From positions 620,001 through 684,000 of the forward strand of contig NZ_SOBH01000003.1 of NCBI RefSeq assembly GCF_004365635.1: a DNA stretch of 64,000 bases, given 5' to 3'. A model generated the notes under the pieces. It did no database searches, had not been told where the DNA came from, and saw only the letters and a list, made by a program, of their open reading frames with translations. Below, piece by piece: positions 18,375 to 26,634 of the stretch. The position numbers were made by a program, and so were the translations under genes. The stretch's first letter is position 1. Each line of letters starts with the position of its first letter. Origin of the DNA: Litoreibacter halocynthiae. GTDB taxonomy: Bacteria; Pseudomonadota; Alphaproteobacteria; Rhodobacterales; Rhodobacteraceae.

Positions 18375-19898
18375 TTATCCGGGGGCATTGCGACGTCGGC
18401 TTTGCCGCCGGGCGCGAACAGGGGCAGTAGGGCCTGTTTCGGCAGGCACCCAGCCGTCGGGCAGGGAAGAGTCTCCGGCCACGATGCCAGGGAAATGGGC
18501 CTTGATGCGGGCGTCGGCTTCGGGGGTCAAAGCCGCCGGGTTGGGTTGCCTGGTCAGGATTGCCATGGATTTGTTCAGCGCCCGCTGGTGGATAGTCGAG
18601 GCGCCCTGCTCCTCCCACGTCTCGCGCAGTTTCCGGTCTGCAAGTTCGGGCATGAAGGTGGCTGTCGTCATGTTTTCCAGCGTCATCGGCGCATCGGCAA
18701 AAATGCCTGCGGGGCCGATCCGCTTAATGTCATCAATGGCAAGCGCCTCTTCGCTGAACTCCACCCCGGCGCGCACGACTTTGACCATCTTCGCAATTTC
18801 GTTATCGATGGCCAGCTGACCGAAATCCAGCGACATAAGCGCATCCAGCAGCCCGCCCATGACAATGAAATCAACACCCGATAGCGCGCCCAGAAGCGGT
18901 GACATGCCTTTTTCATATCCGGCCTGAGCGTCCGAAACCTTGGAGTTGGTTAGCCCAAGATAACCACCTGCCGGCACGTTGTAGCGCCGCGCCATCTGGC
19001 ACACGATGGAATTCATCATCCCAACCTCGATCGCCCCCGGCGCGTAGGCACCATCGCGCAGGTCGGCAAACACCGGCAGGAAATTGTAAATCAGTTCGGT
19101 CCGTTCGCGCGACATCTGCGCCAGGCACATGGTGGCAAGCCATTCGGCATTGACCATCACCATCATGCCGGGCAGCGACAATGGGGTGTTGATCCCGCCG
19201 ATCGGGGCCACAGTGCCATAGGCCGTCACCCCGTTTTCAGCAAAAAACATCAGGTTTTCGGTGCTGTCGAAATCCATCGTCAATGGCGTCACGATCGAGC
19301 AATAGCCGAAATTGATGAAAGGCCGTTCCCAGAAGGCCTCGGGTGATCCGGCTATCAACTCGCCCAGCTTCAGGATCTGTCTGGCTTCGTCGACACTGAC
19401 CACTGAGGTGCGCACCGGCTTCAAGCAGTTCTTCAGCGCCGGGTAAAACCGTGACAGGTTGAAATGTCCCTCGGGTGCATCGTCGGCCAAAACCGAAATG
19501 GAAAACACGTCGAACCCGTCGAGTTCGTTCACAACATGGCCCAGTCGCGCGATATCCTGTGACGTTGCCCGCCGAGTTAGCCCGGTGACCGGGTCGACAA
19601 TATCAGGGGCCGAACTGGCCGTGGCCACCACCGGCAGCTTGCGGGGGAAGGTGACGTCGAATTTCGGGTCGCGCCCGCGCAGGGTGATTGTTGGAGGCAC
19701 CAGGGCCAGATAGCGCATAACCACGTCCGCCGGAATGCGCACCCGCTCGTTTGTCTCGTCCACGGCTGCACCATGTTCTGCAAATCGGTCGCGGGCTTTC
19801 TTGTTGCGTACCAAAAGGCCGACGTCTTCGAGGATCTCAAGCGAAGCCTCGTGAATCCGGTCCAGCGCGCTTTCGTCCAAGTACGAGAAATACTGCAT
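18375..19898 (-). CDS. Trimethylamine methyltransferase (MttB) family protein, non-pyrrolysine
   Basis: This is a 507-aa TIM-barrel protein of the MttB superfamily. Members transfer a methyl group from a quaternary or tertiary amine to a corrinoid protein; those without pyrrolysine, such as the glycine betaine methyltransferase MtgB, lack the in-frame amber codon, and none is seen here. Landmarks include the front segment IHEASLEILEDVGLLVRN, TPLTMDFDSTENL and GAIEVGMMNSIVCQMARRYNVP. No corrinoid-binding partner lies nearby, so it must use one encoded elsewhere or act differently. It pairs with the GcvT-type demethylase and is divergent from a GcvA-like regulator. The ATG at 19898 is preferred over the open upstream frame. 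Confidence 0.85.
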   Translation of the reverse strand: MQYFSYLDESALDRIHEASLEILEDVGLLVRNKKARDRFAEHGAAVDETNERVRIPADVVMRYLALVPPTITLRGRDPKFDVTFPRKLPVVATASSAPDIVDPVTGLTRRATSQDIARLGHVVNELDGFDVFSISVLADDAPEGHFNLSRFYPALKNCLKPVRTSVVSVDEARQILKLGELIAGSPEAFWERPFINFGYCSIVTPLTMDFDSTENLMFFAENGVTAYGTVAPIGGINTPLSLPGMMVMVNAEWLATMCLAQMSRERTELIYNFLPVFADLRDGAYAPGAIEVGMMNSIVCQMARRYNVPAGGYLGLTNSKVSDAQAGYEKGMSPLLGALSGVDFIVMGGLLDALMSLDFGQLAIDNEIAKMVKVVRAGVEFSEEALAIDDIKRIGPAGIFADAPMTLENMTTATFMPELADRKLRETWEEQGASTIHQRALNKSMAILTRQPNPAALTPEADARIKAHFPGIVAGDSSLPDGWVPAETGPTAPVRARRQSRRRNAPG

Positions 19899-19973
19899 CA
19901 CCACGTCTTTCTGTCTGATGATCAAGGGTTGCGCCGATGCCCCCTTGCGGTCAAACGACCTTTCCTGCAGCCT

Positions 19974-19994
19974 CGCATTAGAAAACCTAATGCG
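19974..19994. promoter_or_regulatory. Operator candidate for the GcvA-like LysR regulator
   Basis: CGCATTAG (19974-19981) and CTAATGCG (19987-19994) form a perfect 8-bp inverted repeat with a 5-base spacer. It contains ATTAG-N5-CTAAT; CTAAT is the sequence recognised by GcvA in enterobacteria. It lies in the divergent control region of the MttB-like operon and the regulator, 76 bases before mttB and directly before the regulator start, which suits autoregulation plus activation. Confidence 0.65.
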
Positions 19995-20004
19995 AACCCA
20001 GTTT

Positions 20005-20898
20005 ATGCCTCGTCGCCCTCGTCTCACATATCTGCGTGCCTTCGACGCATCCGCCCGGTACCTGAGTTTTTCGCTGGCAGCGCAGGAGCTTAACCTTACG
20101 CAGGCGGCTGTCAGTCAGCAGATCAAGCTTCTGGAGACCGCGCTGGGGGCGTCTCTGTTTCTGCGCCATAACCGGTCGCTGACGCTAAGCGAATCCGGCA
20201 CGGCCTATTACCATGTGGTGCGTGAAGTGCTGGATCGACTGGATAGCGTCACCGATCAGCTTTTTCCGGACACCGGCAAAACCATCGTGACGGTGCATTG
20301 TACGCCGTCGATTGCCACCATCTGGCTGGCCCCGCGAATGCGTGATTTTCATGCTCTGCACCCGAATATCGAGGTGCATCTCAGAACCACCGATATCCTG
20401 CCGGACAAGTACCGGGGCCAAAGCAACGACCTTGAGATTGTGCGGCAATCCAGAGATGCAGAACCCGATGAAGCCATGAGCAAACTGTGGGATGTTCAGA
20501 TCCTTCCGGTGTGTTCGCCTGATTATCTGGCTGGTCGAGGGCCAGTTCGTTCGGCCGACCGCATTTGTGAACTCGATCTGATCCACACCTTGGGTTACGA
20601 AAATGACTGGCACCGATGGGCGCGGCTTTACGCAAGCCCGAAAGTCGAAGTGAAATCCGGTTTCTCAGTAGACGGGCTGGTGATCTCGATAGAGGCGGCC
20701 TGTCGAGGGGAAGGCGTCATCCTTGGGCGAAAGCCATTGATTGACGATTATCTGCAGGATGGGCGTTTGGTGGAGGCGTTACCAGGTAATCCCGGTCTCA
20801 CAACAGCGTATTTCATCAAAATAGCAGCTCGCGCTCCAGGACGCCGTCCAATCAAGTTGCTTGCCGACTGGATAGTTGATCAGGCGCATCAGGAATAA
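20005..20898 (+). CDS. LysR-family regulator, GcvA-like
   Basis: This is a 297-aa LysR transcription factor. The N-terminal winged helix-turn-helix (LSFSLAAQELNLTQAAVSQQIK, about residues 17-38) is of the GcvA type, and the rest is the inducer-binding domain. I chose ATG 20005, giving MPRRPRLTYLRAFD, because GcvA relatives begin MPRR..L; ATG 19990 would lie inside the operator palindrome. It is divergent from the MttB-GcvT demethylase operon and probably senses a methylated amine or glycine-like ligand to activate it. Confidence 0.88.
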   Translation: MPRRPRLTYLRAFDASARYLSFSLAAQELNLTQAAVSQQIKLLETALGASLFLRHNRSLTLSESGTAYYHVVREVLDRLDSVTDQLFPDTGKTIVTVHCTPSIATIWLAPRMRDFHALHPNIEVHLRTTDILPDKYRGQSNDLEIVRQSRDAEPDEAMSKLWDVQILPVCSPDYLAGRGPVRSADRICELDLIHTLGYENDWHRWARLYASPKVEVKSGFSVDGLVISIEAACRGEGVILGRKPLIDDYLQDGRLVEALPGNPGLTTAYFIKIAARAPGRRPIKLLADWIVDQAHQE

Positions 20899-21141
20899 CG
20901 AGAATACGGCCATCCCTCAGAAGGGAATACTGCATCGAAAATGCGGACCAGACATACTGATTTGCGTTCGTCCAGCTTTCACCCGTCTCCGTCGAAAGCA
21001 ACATCGGCTACTTCATTCATTGCGCCATTGGAACGTGGCCTTGAAACAGCAACGTAAGATTTGGCCGCCTATCTCGCCAACCCGTCAGCGTAATAATTTT
21101 TTGAATGTTAAAGCCTGTGGCCCATTCCCGCTCTCATGCTC

Positions 21142-21849
21142 CTAAGAGCTTGGTGTTATTGCCAGGATCTCATCCTCGGTTACGATGAGATCCATTGCGA
21201 TGTCATGAGGCTGCGGGTAGATGGTCGCCAGCTTCGCAGACGTATATCCGACACCTATCTTGAGAGGCGATCCGGCCAATGCTGCCAGCGTTCTGTCAAA
21301 ATAACCGCCACCATAGCCAAGCCGATATCCTTTGTTATCCCAACCCACCAAGGGTGCTAGTGATATGTCTGGTGTGAGTTGTTCCGCGTCGGCGGGCGGT
21401 ACCGGAATGTTCCAATCGCCACGCACCATTTTTGTCTCTGGCGTCCAAAGTCGAAAGACCAGGGGAGCGGCCTTGGTTTCGACAAGTGGCAGCGCGATGA
21501 TAACGCCTGCATCGTGCAGTTTGATCATCAAAGGTCGAAGATCTGGTTCGCCCTTAATAGGCCAGTACATCGAGAGGATCTGACCTTTTGCGCCTTCAAA
21601 CCTACTATGCAGAACGCTCTCAAGCTGACCCGCTAATTGCGCGGAAACCGATGCATGTTCTTCAACGCTCAAAGTCTTTCGCGCGGCCCTCAACTGTTCT
21701 CGTTTGGCTTTGCGCCAGCGCGCTACATCAATTGCCTTGTTGGGATCAACAACCAAAGGATCGGAATAGGTAGGGTTAATCTCCTGCGTCAGACAGGGCG
21801 GGGATGAAAAAGTACCGTCTTTGGCTTTCTTGGTATCATCACTGGTCAT
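21142..21849 (-). CDS. 5-formyltetrahydrofolate cyclo-ligase
   Basis: This enzyme converts 5-formyl-THF to 5,10-methenyl-THF with ATP, keeping folate available for one-carbon flow. The 235-aa protein shows the basic front WRKAKREQLRAARKTL and the ATP/folate site GYRLGYGGGYFDRTLA near residue 180. It is longer than the usual 190-200 aa because of about 40 extra N-terminal residues without clear homology, so an internal start is possible. It overlaps the end of the broken nitronate monooxygenase gene (ATGA). Its place among THF-linked demethylation genes fits a role in methyl-group recycling. Confidence 0.9.
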   Translation of the reverse strand: MTSDDTKKAKDGTFSSPPCLTQEINPTYSDPLVVDPNKAIDVARWRKAKREQLRAARKTLSVEEHASVSAQLAGQLESVLHSRFEGAKGQILSMYWPIKGEPDLRPLMIKLHDAGVIIALPLVETKAAPLVFRLWTPETKMVRGDWNIPVPPADAEQLTPDISLAPLVGWDNKGYRLGYGGGYFDRTLAALAGSPLKIGVGYTSAKLATIYPQPHDIAMDLIVTEDEILAITPSS

Positions 21850-22440
21850 GTTTCAACACTCTTTGAAGATGCAGAACCGCCGTCAAAACAGGCAACTGCC
21901 TCGGTGACCATCTGTTTAATACGCGTGCCAGCTGAAACCACATTCCTGATCAGACCGGCATTGTTAGGCATTGCCTCCAGATCACCGGCTTCAGTACCTT
22001 GCGCGATAGTGACATCGGCTCCGGCGTCTTCAGCGCGTTGGACCTGCTGTGCTGTTCCGACTTGGTGTAAGACCAAAGCACCCTCGTTCTTGATCCGTGC
22101 GACTACGTCTGGAAGCACATCCCAAAAGAACGAAAATGCGGTGATCCCTAGCTCAAAACACTGGTTGATTTGAGCGTCAAGAAGGGCCGTATCCGTTGCT
22201 GTAGGGATCAGATTAACCGCGAATGGACGATCTGTTGCCGCTTGCATGGCTTTAACCTCAGATGCGATCAGCTCTGGACTTTCGCTCACCATGCCTAGAG
22301 CTGGCCCCCCCCGCGTTCGCAACGGCTGCCGCCAATTCCCAACGCGCAACACCACCCATTCCTGCCAACAAAATCGGAACTTCGCAGCCCAACAATGAGC
22401 ACAATGGTGTTCGAATCCGTTTCCTAGTTTCGATGGGCAT
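21846..22440 (-). pseudogene. Nitronate monooxygenase-like gene, frameshifted and internally deleted
   Basis: A flavin-dependent nitronate monooxygenase (2-nitropropane dioxygenase family) is recognisable in two frames. From ATG 22440 the front is PLCSLLGCEVPILLAGMGGVARWEL, but the frame shifts at a run of eight C (22305-22312) and family sequence resumes as GMVSESPELIASEVKAM and RPFAVNLIP. After VTIAQGTEAG the protein jumps straight to a C-terminal NVVSAGTRIKQM, losing the roughly 100-residue flavin/phosphate-binding part (AGGI and GT loops). The gene is thus damaged twice. The C8 run alone could be a sequencing error or slippage site, but the deletion could not. Confidence 0.75.
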
Positions 22441-22655
22441 ACCCGGTCTCTTGACACACGTATCAGGCTAAGAGGTTTTAGTGGATTGGGCAACAAAGGC
22501 TTCGTAACTCCAAGGGCTGATTGTTCAGTACACAGCCGGAGCAGAACTTTTGGAATGCTTCGACAACCGCTTACCCAATTCTTGAGAGGTCTTTTCCATT
22601 GTGCATTTGACCATCGCGAGCCATCCTTATCACTCTAGATGTAACGTTTAAGGTA

Positions 22656-23804
22656 ATGAACATGCCCGACCCCCGTCTGTCAGCCCTTACCACGCCCTGC
22701 CTACTGGTCGACGAGACCCGCATGGTGCGAAATATTGACAATTTATCCCAGCATGCAGCCAATCTGGGTGTCACGCTACGGCCGCATCTGAAAACGACCA
22801 AATGCGTCGAAGCCGCGCGGTATGTGCTGGCGGATGGGACCGGGCCCGCCACGGTTTCAACCCTGGCCGAGGCAGAGGTTTTCGCGCAGGCGGGGATTAC
22901 AGATATTCTATATGGCGTTGGTATCAGCACGCCCAAGCTTAACCGCGTTATAGCCCTGCACCGCGCAGGGTGTAGAGTGACCGTGCTGCTTGATAACGCC
23001 GTGCAAGCGCAGGCTGTGGCGGATGCTTCGCGCGCGGCAGGCATTGCCATCCCCGCGCTTATCGAGATCGATAGCGATGGACATCGCAGCGGGCTAACAT
23101 CCAGCGATCCGGCCCTGATCGAGGTCGGACGCATTCTTCATGAGGGCGGGGCAGACCTGCGTGGGGTTTTATGCCACGCGGGTGAAAGCTACGGGGCGGT
23201 GGGCCGCGCCGCTCACGCCAAATGTGCGGAGCAAGAACGCCTTGCGGTGGTGGATGCCGCAACCGCCTTGCGCGATGCAGGATTGCCTTGCCCCATTGTC
23301 AGTGTCGGGTCCACACCAACGGCGCATGGTGCCAAAGACCTAAGCGGCGTCACGGAATTGCGCGCCGGTGTTTACGTGTTCTTCGATCTGGTCATGGCAG
23401 GCATTGAGGTCTGCTCGGTTGATGATATCGCATTAAGTGTGCTGACCACCGTTATCGGGCATCAGACGACACGCGGCTGGACCATCTGCGATGCGGGCTG
23501 GATGGCGATGTCGCGGGACCGTGGCACGGCAGCTCAGCGCGTCGATCAAGGGTACGGTGTCGTATGTGACGAGGCGGGAACGGTGATCCCCGGCTTGATC
23601 GTGTTGCAGGCCAATCAAGAGCACGGCGTGATTGCGCGGCATCCCGATTTCGAGGGTGACACGCCTGATTTTCCCGTGGGCACCCGTTTGCGGATTTTGC
23701 CAAACCACGCCTGTGCGACAGCTGCGCAGCATCAACACTATCATGTGGTGCCGGAGCAATCTGGCGCGCCTCTGATGATGTGGTCGCGGTTTGGCGGCTG
23801 GTAA
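22656..23804 (+). CDS. DSD1-family PLP enzyme (D-serine dehydratase / D-threonine aldolase-like)
   Basis: This is a 382-aa fold-III PLP enzyme of the alanine racemase-like DSD1 group, which contains D-serine dehydratase, D-threonine aldolase and hydroxyaspartate aldolases or dehydratases. The PLP lysine is Lys46 in RPHLKTTK, and the C-terminal NHACATAAQH near residue 347 supplies the His and Cys zinc ligands of the Zn-dependent members. The exact beta-hydroxy amino acid substrate cannot be told; D-threonine, D-serine and beta-hydroxyaspartate are candidates. It is followed 25 bases later by the dimethylarginine hydrolase gene, so the two may be an operon. Confidence 0.85.
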   Translation: MNMPDPRLSALTTPCLLVDETRMVRNIDNLSQHAANLGVTLRPHLKTTKCVEAARYVLADGTGPATVSTLAEAEVFAQAGITDILYGVGISTPKLNRVIALHRAGCRVTVLLDNAVQAQAVADASRAAGIAIPALIEIDSDGHRSGLTSSDPALIEVGRILHEGGADLRGVLCHAGESYGAVGRAAHAKCAEQERLAVVDAATALRDAGLPCPIVSVGSTPTAHGAKDLSGVTELRAGVYVFFDLVMAGIEVCSVDDIALSVLTTVIGHQTTRGWTICDAGWMAMSRDRGTAAQRVDQGYGVVCDEAGTVIPGLIVLQANQEHGVIARHPDFEGDTPDFPVGTRLRILPNHACATAAQHQHYHVVPEQSGAPLMMWSRFGGW

Positions 23805-23829
23805 CGCCGCCCAATTGGAAGGACAGACC

Positions 23830-24624
23830 ATGACGTCGAAAAGTTTTACATTCTCACATGCAATTTGCCGCAAGCCGTCGCGCAGCATCGTTGATGGATT
23901 GCGGGCCGTTGACACAGGCGCGCCTGATCTGAAGGTTTTTGAATGCCACCACCAAGACTATGTTGCTGTCTTGCGAGAAACCGGTGCCGAGGTCACGGTG
24001 CTGGATGCGCTTGACGACTTTCCGGACTCCGTGTTCGTGGAAGACGCGGCCCTTTGCCTGCAAGAAGGTGCGGTCATCATGCGTCCGGGTGCGCCGTCAC
24101 GCCTTGGAGAGGCCGCAGCGATGGCCCCGCATCTGGATCAGCTATATGGCGAGGTGCTGCGCATTGAGGGTGATGGATTTATCGAAGGCGGTGACATCCT
24201 GACGACGGAGCGTGAATTCCTGATTGGCCTATCGGCCCGCACGGACAATGCGGGTGTGGCAGAGTTCAGTCGTCTTGTTGACCGCTGGGGCTATACCGTG
24301 CGGGTTGTTGATACTCCGCCCGACGTGCTGCACTTCAAGACGGATTGCTCTTTGCTGGACGAAGACACGATCTTGTCGACCAAACGGCTGGACGCGTCAG
24401 GCTGCTTTGACGGCTACAAGGTGATCCACACGGCCGACGGGGAAGAGGCCTGCGCCAACACCATCCGGTTCAACAATCTGGTTGTGATGCCCGCAGGATT
24501 TGCGCGTACCCGCGACCTTCTGGTGCAAGCCGGGTATGACGTGCGCGAGGTGGGCAATAGCGAGGCCGCGAAGCTGGACGGTGGGATGTCGTGCTTGTCG
24601 TTGCGATTTTCCCCGACAGCGTAG
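23830..24624 (+). CDS. ddaH: N(G),N(G)-dimethylarginine dimethylaminohydrolase
   Basis: DDAH hydrolyses N-omega-methylated arginines to citrulline and methylamines. The 264-aa product belongs to the guanidino-group modifying superfamily: FPDSVFVEDAAL carries substrate-binding acids, GFIEGGDIL is a family signature, LHFKTDC holds the catalytic His near residue 170, and the nucleophilic Cys lies in GGMSCLSLR near the end. The start at 23830 has an AAGGA site. Arginine deiminase activity is a less likely alternative. With the GcvT/MttB demethylases and the oxygenases nearby it supports a local theme of methylated amino acid use. Confidence 0.9.
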   Translation: MTSKSFTFSHAICRKPSRSIVDGLRAVDTGAPDLKVFECHHQDYVAVLRETGAEVTVLDALDDFPDSVFVEDAALCLQEGAVIMRPGAPSRLGEAAAMAPHLDQLYGEVLRIEGDGFIEGGDILTTEREFLIGLSARTDNAGVAEFSRLVDRWGYTVRVVDTPPDVLHFKTDCSLLDEDTILSTKRLDASGCFDGYKVIHTADGEEACANTIRFNNLVVMPAGFARTRDLLVQAGYDVREVGNSEAAKLDGGMSCLSLRFSPTA

Positions 24625-24685
24625 GGTCTGGATATCGCGCGGCGGCGTTTCGCAGAACGCAAGCAAGGTGGACGTCGGCAAGAGC

Positions 24686-24707
24686 AAAAACCCGAGCTAG
24701 CGGGTTT
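24686..24707 (-). terminator. Terminator of the hut-oxygenase operon
   Basis: On the minus strand AAACCCG-CTAGCT-CGGGTTT makes a 7-bp stem with 6-base loop followed by TT, giving a T-run of five. It lies 24 bases after the PhyH gene stop. The plus strand lacks a good T-run, although the hairpin could also serve the convergent ddaH transcript. Confidence 0.75.
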
Positions 24708-24730
24708 CTGCTGTAACTAAATAAACCGCG

Positions 24731-25534
24731 TTAGCTTGCTGGGTCTAGCAACATGGGGAACCAATCCTCGCGCAGACGCTGGCCTTCTTGCATGTCGTGG
24801 CCCGGGAAGGGTGGCGACGTTGGGCCGGGGCGTTCGACATAGCGGGCATCATCCCCCAACAGGCGCAAGGAAAACGCGCGGCGGCGCGTGCCGCTGTCAT
24901 TGCCGCGTGCGCCGTGCAGCGTTTTGTAGTTGAACGCTACGGCATCGCCCGGTTCCATCTCGTATTCGCGGATGTCCATGCCTTCCGCATCCGGGTCCGG
25001 CACCTGCATGTAGTCGTCATCATTGGGGTAAAAGCTGGTCTCGGCCAGCCAGCGGGTCGGCAAGACGGGCTTTTCCCAAAGATGTGATCCAGCCACACAG
25101 CGCAACGAGGCGTTGCGCACCGGATCAAGAGGCGACCAGAAGCTGACCGTTTGCTCCCCATCGACGAAATAGTAGGGGCTGTCTTGATGCCATGGTGTCG
25201 GTTTGGAGGTGCCGGGTTCTTTGACCAGCACGTGATCGTGGAACATCTGGACGGATTCCGACCCCATCAACTCAGCCGCGACGGCAGCCGCAGGGGAGGC
25301 TTTGATCGCCTCCTGAAATTCGGGGATGCGCGTCCAGTTGCAATAGTCGTCAAAGAAACGCCCGCCTTCACCCTCTTTGAGGTTCTCGGCGGCGTAGGGG
25401 CCGGGCTCCTTCATGTTGCGCTCAACGCCTGCACGAAGCTGTTCAACCTGATCCTTGAACAGCCCTTTTACAAGGACGACGCCATCGCGGGCATAGCTGT
25501 CGATATGGTCTTGGGTCAGAAGGGGGTGTGTCAT
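24731..25534 (-). CDS. Phytanoyl-CoA dioxygenase (PhyH) family protein
   Basis: This is a 267-aa Fe(II)/2-oxoglutarate-dependent dioxygenase. The iron triad is visible: PWHQDSPYYF gives His and Asp (HxD, about residues 130-132) and KTLHGARGN gives the distal His near 218, with RRRAFSLRLLG supplying the 2-oxoglutarate Arg. The PhyH family hydroxylates acyl-CoAs, ectoine and many small molecules, so the substrate is open. The start at 25534 has an AAGG site; the frame is open to 25582. It is the last gene of the hut transcript, 55 bases after the Rieske gene and before a terminator. Confidence 0.88.
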   Translation of the reverse strand: MTHPLLTQDHIDSYARDGVVLVKGLFKDQVEQLRAGVERNMKEPGPYAAENLKEGEGGRFFDDYCNWTRIPEFQEAIKASPAAAVAAELMGSESVQMFHDHVLVKEPGTSKPTPWHQDSPYYFVDGEQTVSFWSPLDPVRNASLRCVAGSHLWEKPVLPTRWLAETSFYPNDDDYMQVPDPDAEGMDIREYEMEPGDAVAFNYKTLHGARGNDSGTRRRAFSLRLLGDDARYVERPGPTSPPFPGHDMQEGQRLREDWFPMLLDPAS

Positions 25535-25589
25535 GATATGCTGCCTTTTCAGGTGTGATGCGTCGTGGATCGGGTGGGCCAAGTGTGGC

Positions 25590-26630
25590 CTATTCGGCCA
25601 TCTGCTGGTCGACCTGCTGCTCTTCGTTGATCATCGCCTGTAGTTGCCGCCGGAACCGAAGCTGTCCGCCGTCTATTGGCAAGTCGATGTGTGGAGATGT
25701 CTTGTTGGCCATGCCTTTTTGAACTTCATTCAGCACATCGCGGTCCTCTTCAAACGCATGTTGCACGTCCTCTGACATCATCTTGGACAGCTCCTCATCG
25801 TCAGGGCGGATATTGCGCAACTGGAACCAGTAATAACGGGTTTGCCCTTCGGTGGTGGGCGTCATGAAGTTGTAGCTGTCCATGATGAATGTGTTTTCGT
25901 GTAGGGGGCCATCGGGGCCGCCGGTGCCCGCAGGGGTGAACACGGCCTTGATCAACGCATGCGACGGGTAACGCACCTCGTAATGCTGAAGGCGGTCACA
26001 GTTGCCTTCGAATTCCACGACCTTCTTGTAGAATGGCGCAGGCTCGTGGTCCATCATCCAGCGGTGAACAATGATGCCGTCATCCGTTTTGGTGATGCGC
26101 AGCGGGGTGTCCTTGGTGGCTGCGGCGGCAAAGCTGCTTTGGTGGACCCAAGCGACATGGGTCGGGTCCAGCAGGTTGTCGCACATCAGCAGGTAGTTAC
26201 AGTCCAACTCCATCGCGGCCCCGCGGTTGATGCCCCATGCAGGGTCACCGTAGTTCTCGATCTCGAAAATGTCGGTCGGATCGGCGAGGGCGGGATTGCC
26301 CATCCATATCCAGACCAGCCCGTATTTTTCGTGCAGCGGATAGGCGTGGACTTTGGCATTTGACGGGATGCGGCCAACACCCGGCGCCCAAACGCATTGA
26401 CCTGCGCAATCGAAGGTCAGCCCGTGATAGCCACATTCCACCGTGTCGCCTTTGATGCGCCCCTTGGACAGCGGCAGTTTGCGGTGCGGGCAGGCGTCTT
26501 CAAGCCCGACCAGCTCTCCGGCCTCCGAGCGGAAGACGCAGACCTTTTCGCCAAGCACCATGATCTGTTGCAAGTCGCGGGTGATCTCGTGATCCCATGC
26601 GGCGACGTACCAAGCATTCTTTAAGAACAT
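25590..26630 (-). CDS. Rieske non-haem iron oxygenase, VanA/NdmA type
   Basis: This 346-aa protein is the oxygenase component of a Rieske system. The 2Fe-2S site is CPH at 47-49 and CGYH at 66-69 (C-x-H-x16-C-x2-H), and the mononuclear iron site is in NLLDPTHVAWVH with His158 and His163. Its length and opening (MFLKNAWYVAAWDHEI) resemble vanillate O-demethylase VanA and the methylxanthine N-demethylases NdmA/B rather than the longer glycine-betaine type. No reductase or ferredoxin gene is adjacent, so electrons must come from elsewhere. It starts four bases after the hutU stop and so is surely co-transcribed with the histidine genes. Confidence 0.9.
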   Translation of the reverse strand: MFLKNAWYVAAWDHEITRDLQQIMVLGEKVCVFRSEAGELVGLEDACPHRKLPLSKGRIKGDTVECGYHGLTFDCAGQCVWAPGVGRIPSNAKVHAYPLHEKYGLVWIWMGNPALADPTDIFEIENYGDPAWGINRGAAMELDCNYLLMCDNLLDPTHVAWVHQSSFAAAATKDTPLRITKTDDGIIVHRWMMDHEPAPFYKKVVEFEGNCDRLQHYEVRYPSHALIKAVFTPAGTGGPDGPLHENTFIMDSYNFMTPTTEGQTRYYWFQLRNIRPDDEELSKMMSEDVQHAFEEDRDVLNEVQKGMANKTSPHIDLPIDGGQLRFRRQLQAMINEEQQVDQQMAE

Positions 26631-26634
26631 GCGA

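Noticed and set aside
18375-19898. Pyrrolysine-containing MttB
   Set aside because: The gene is read through without any in-frame TAG, so it is a non-pyrrolysine member of the superfamily.
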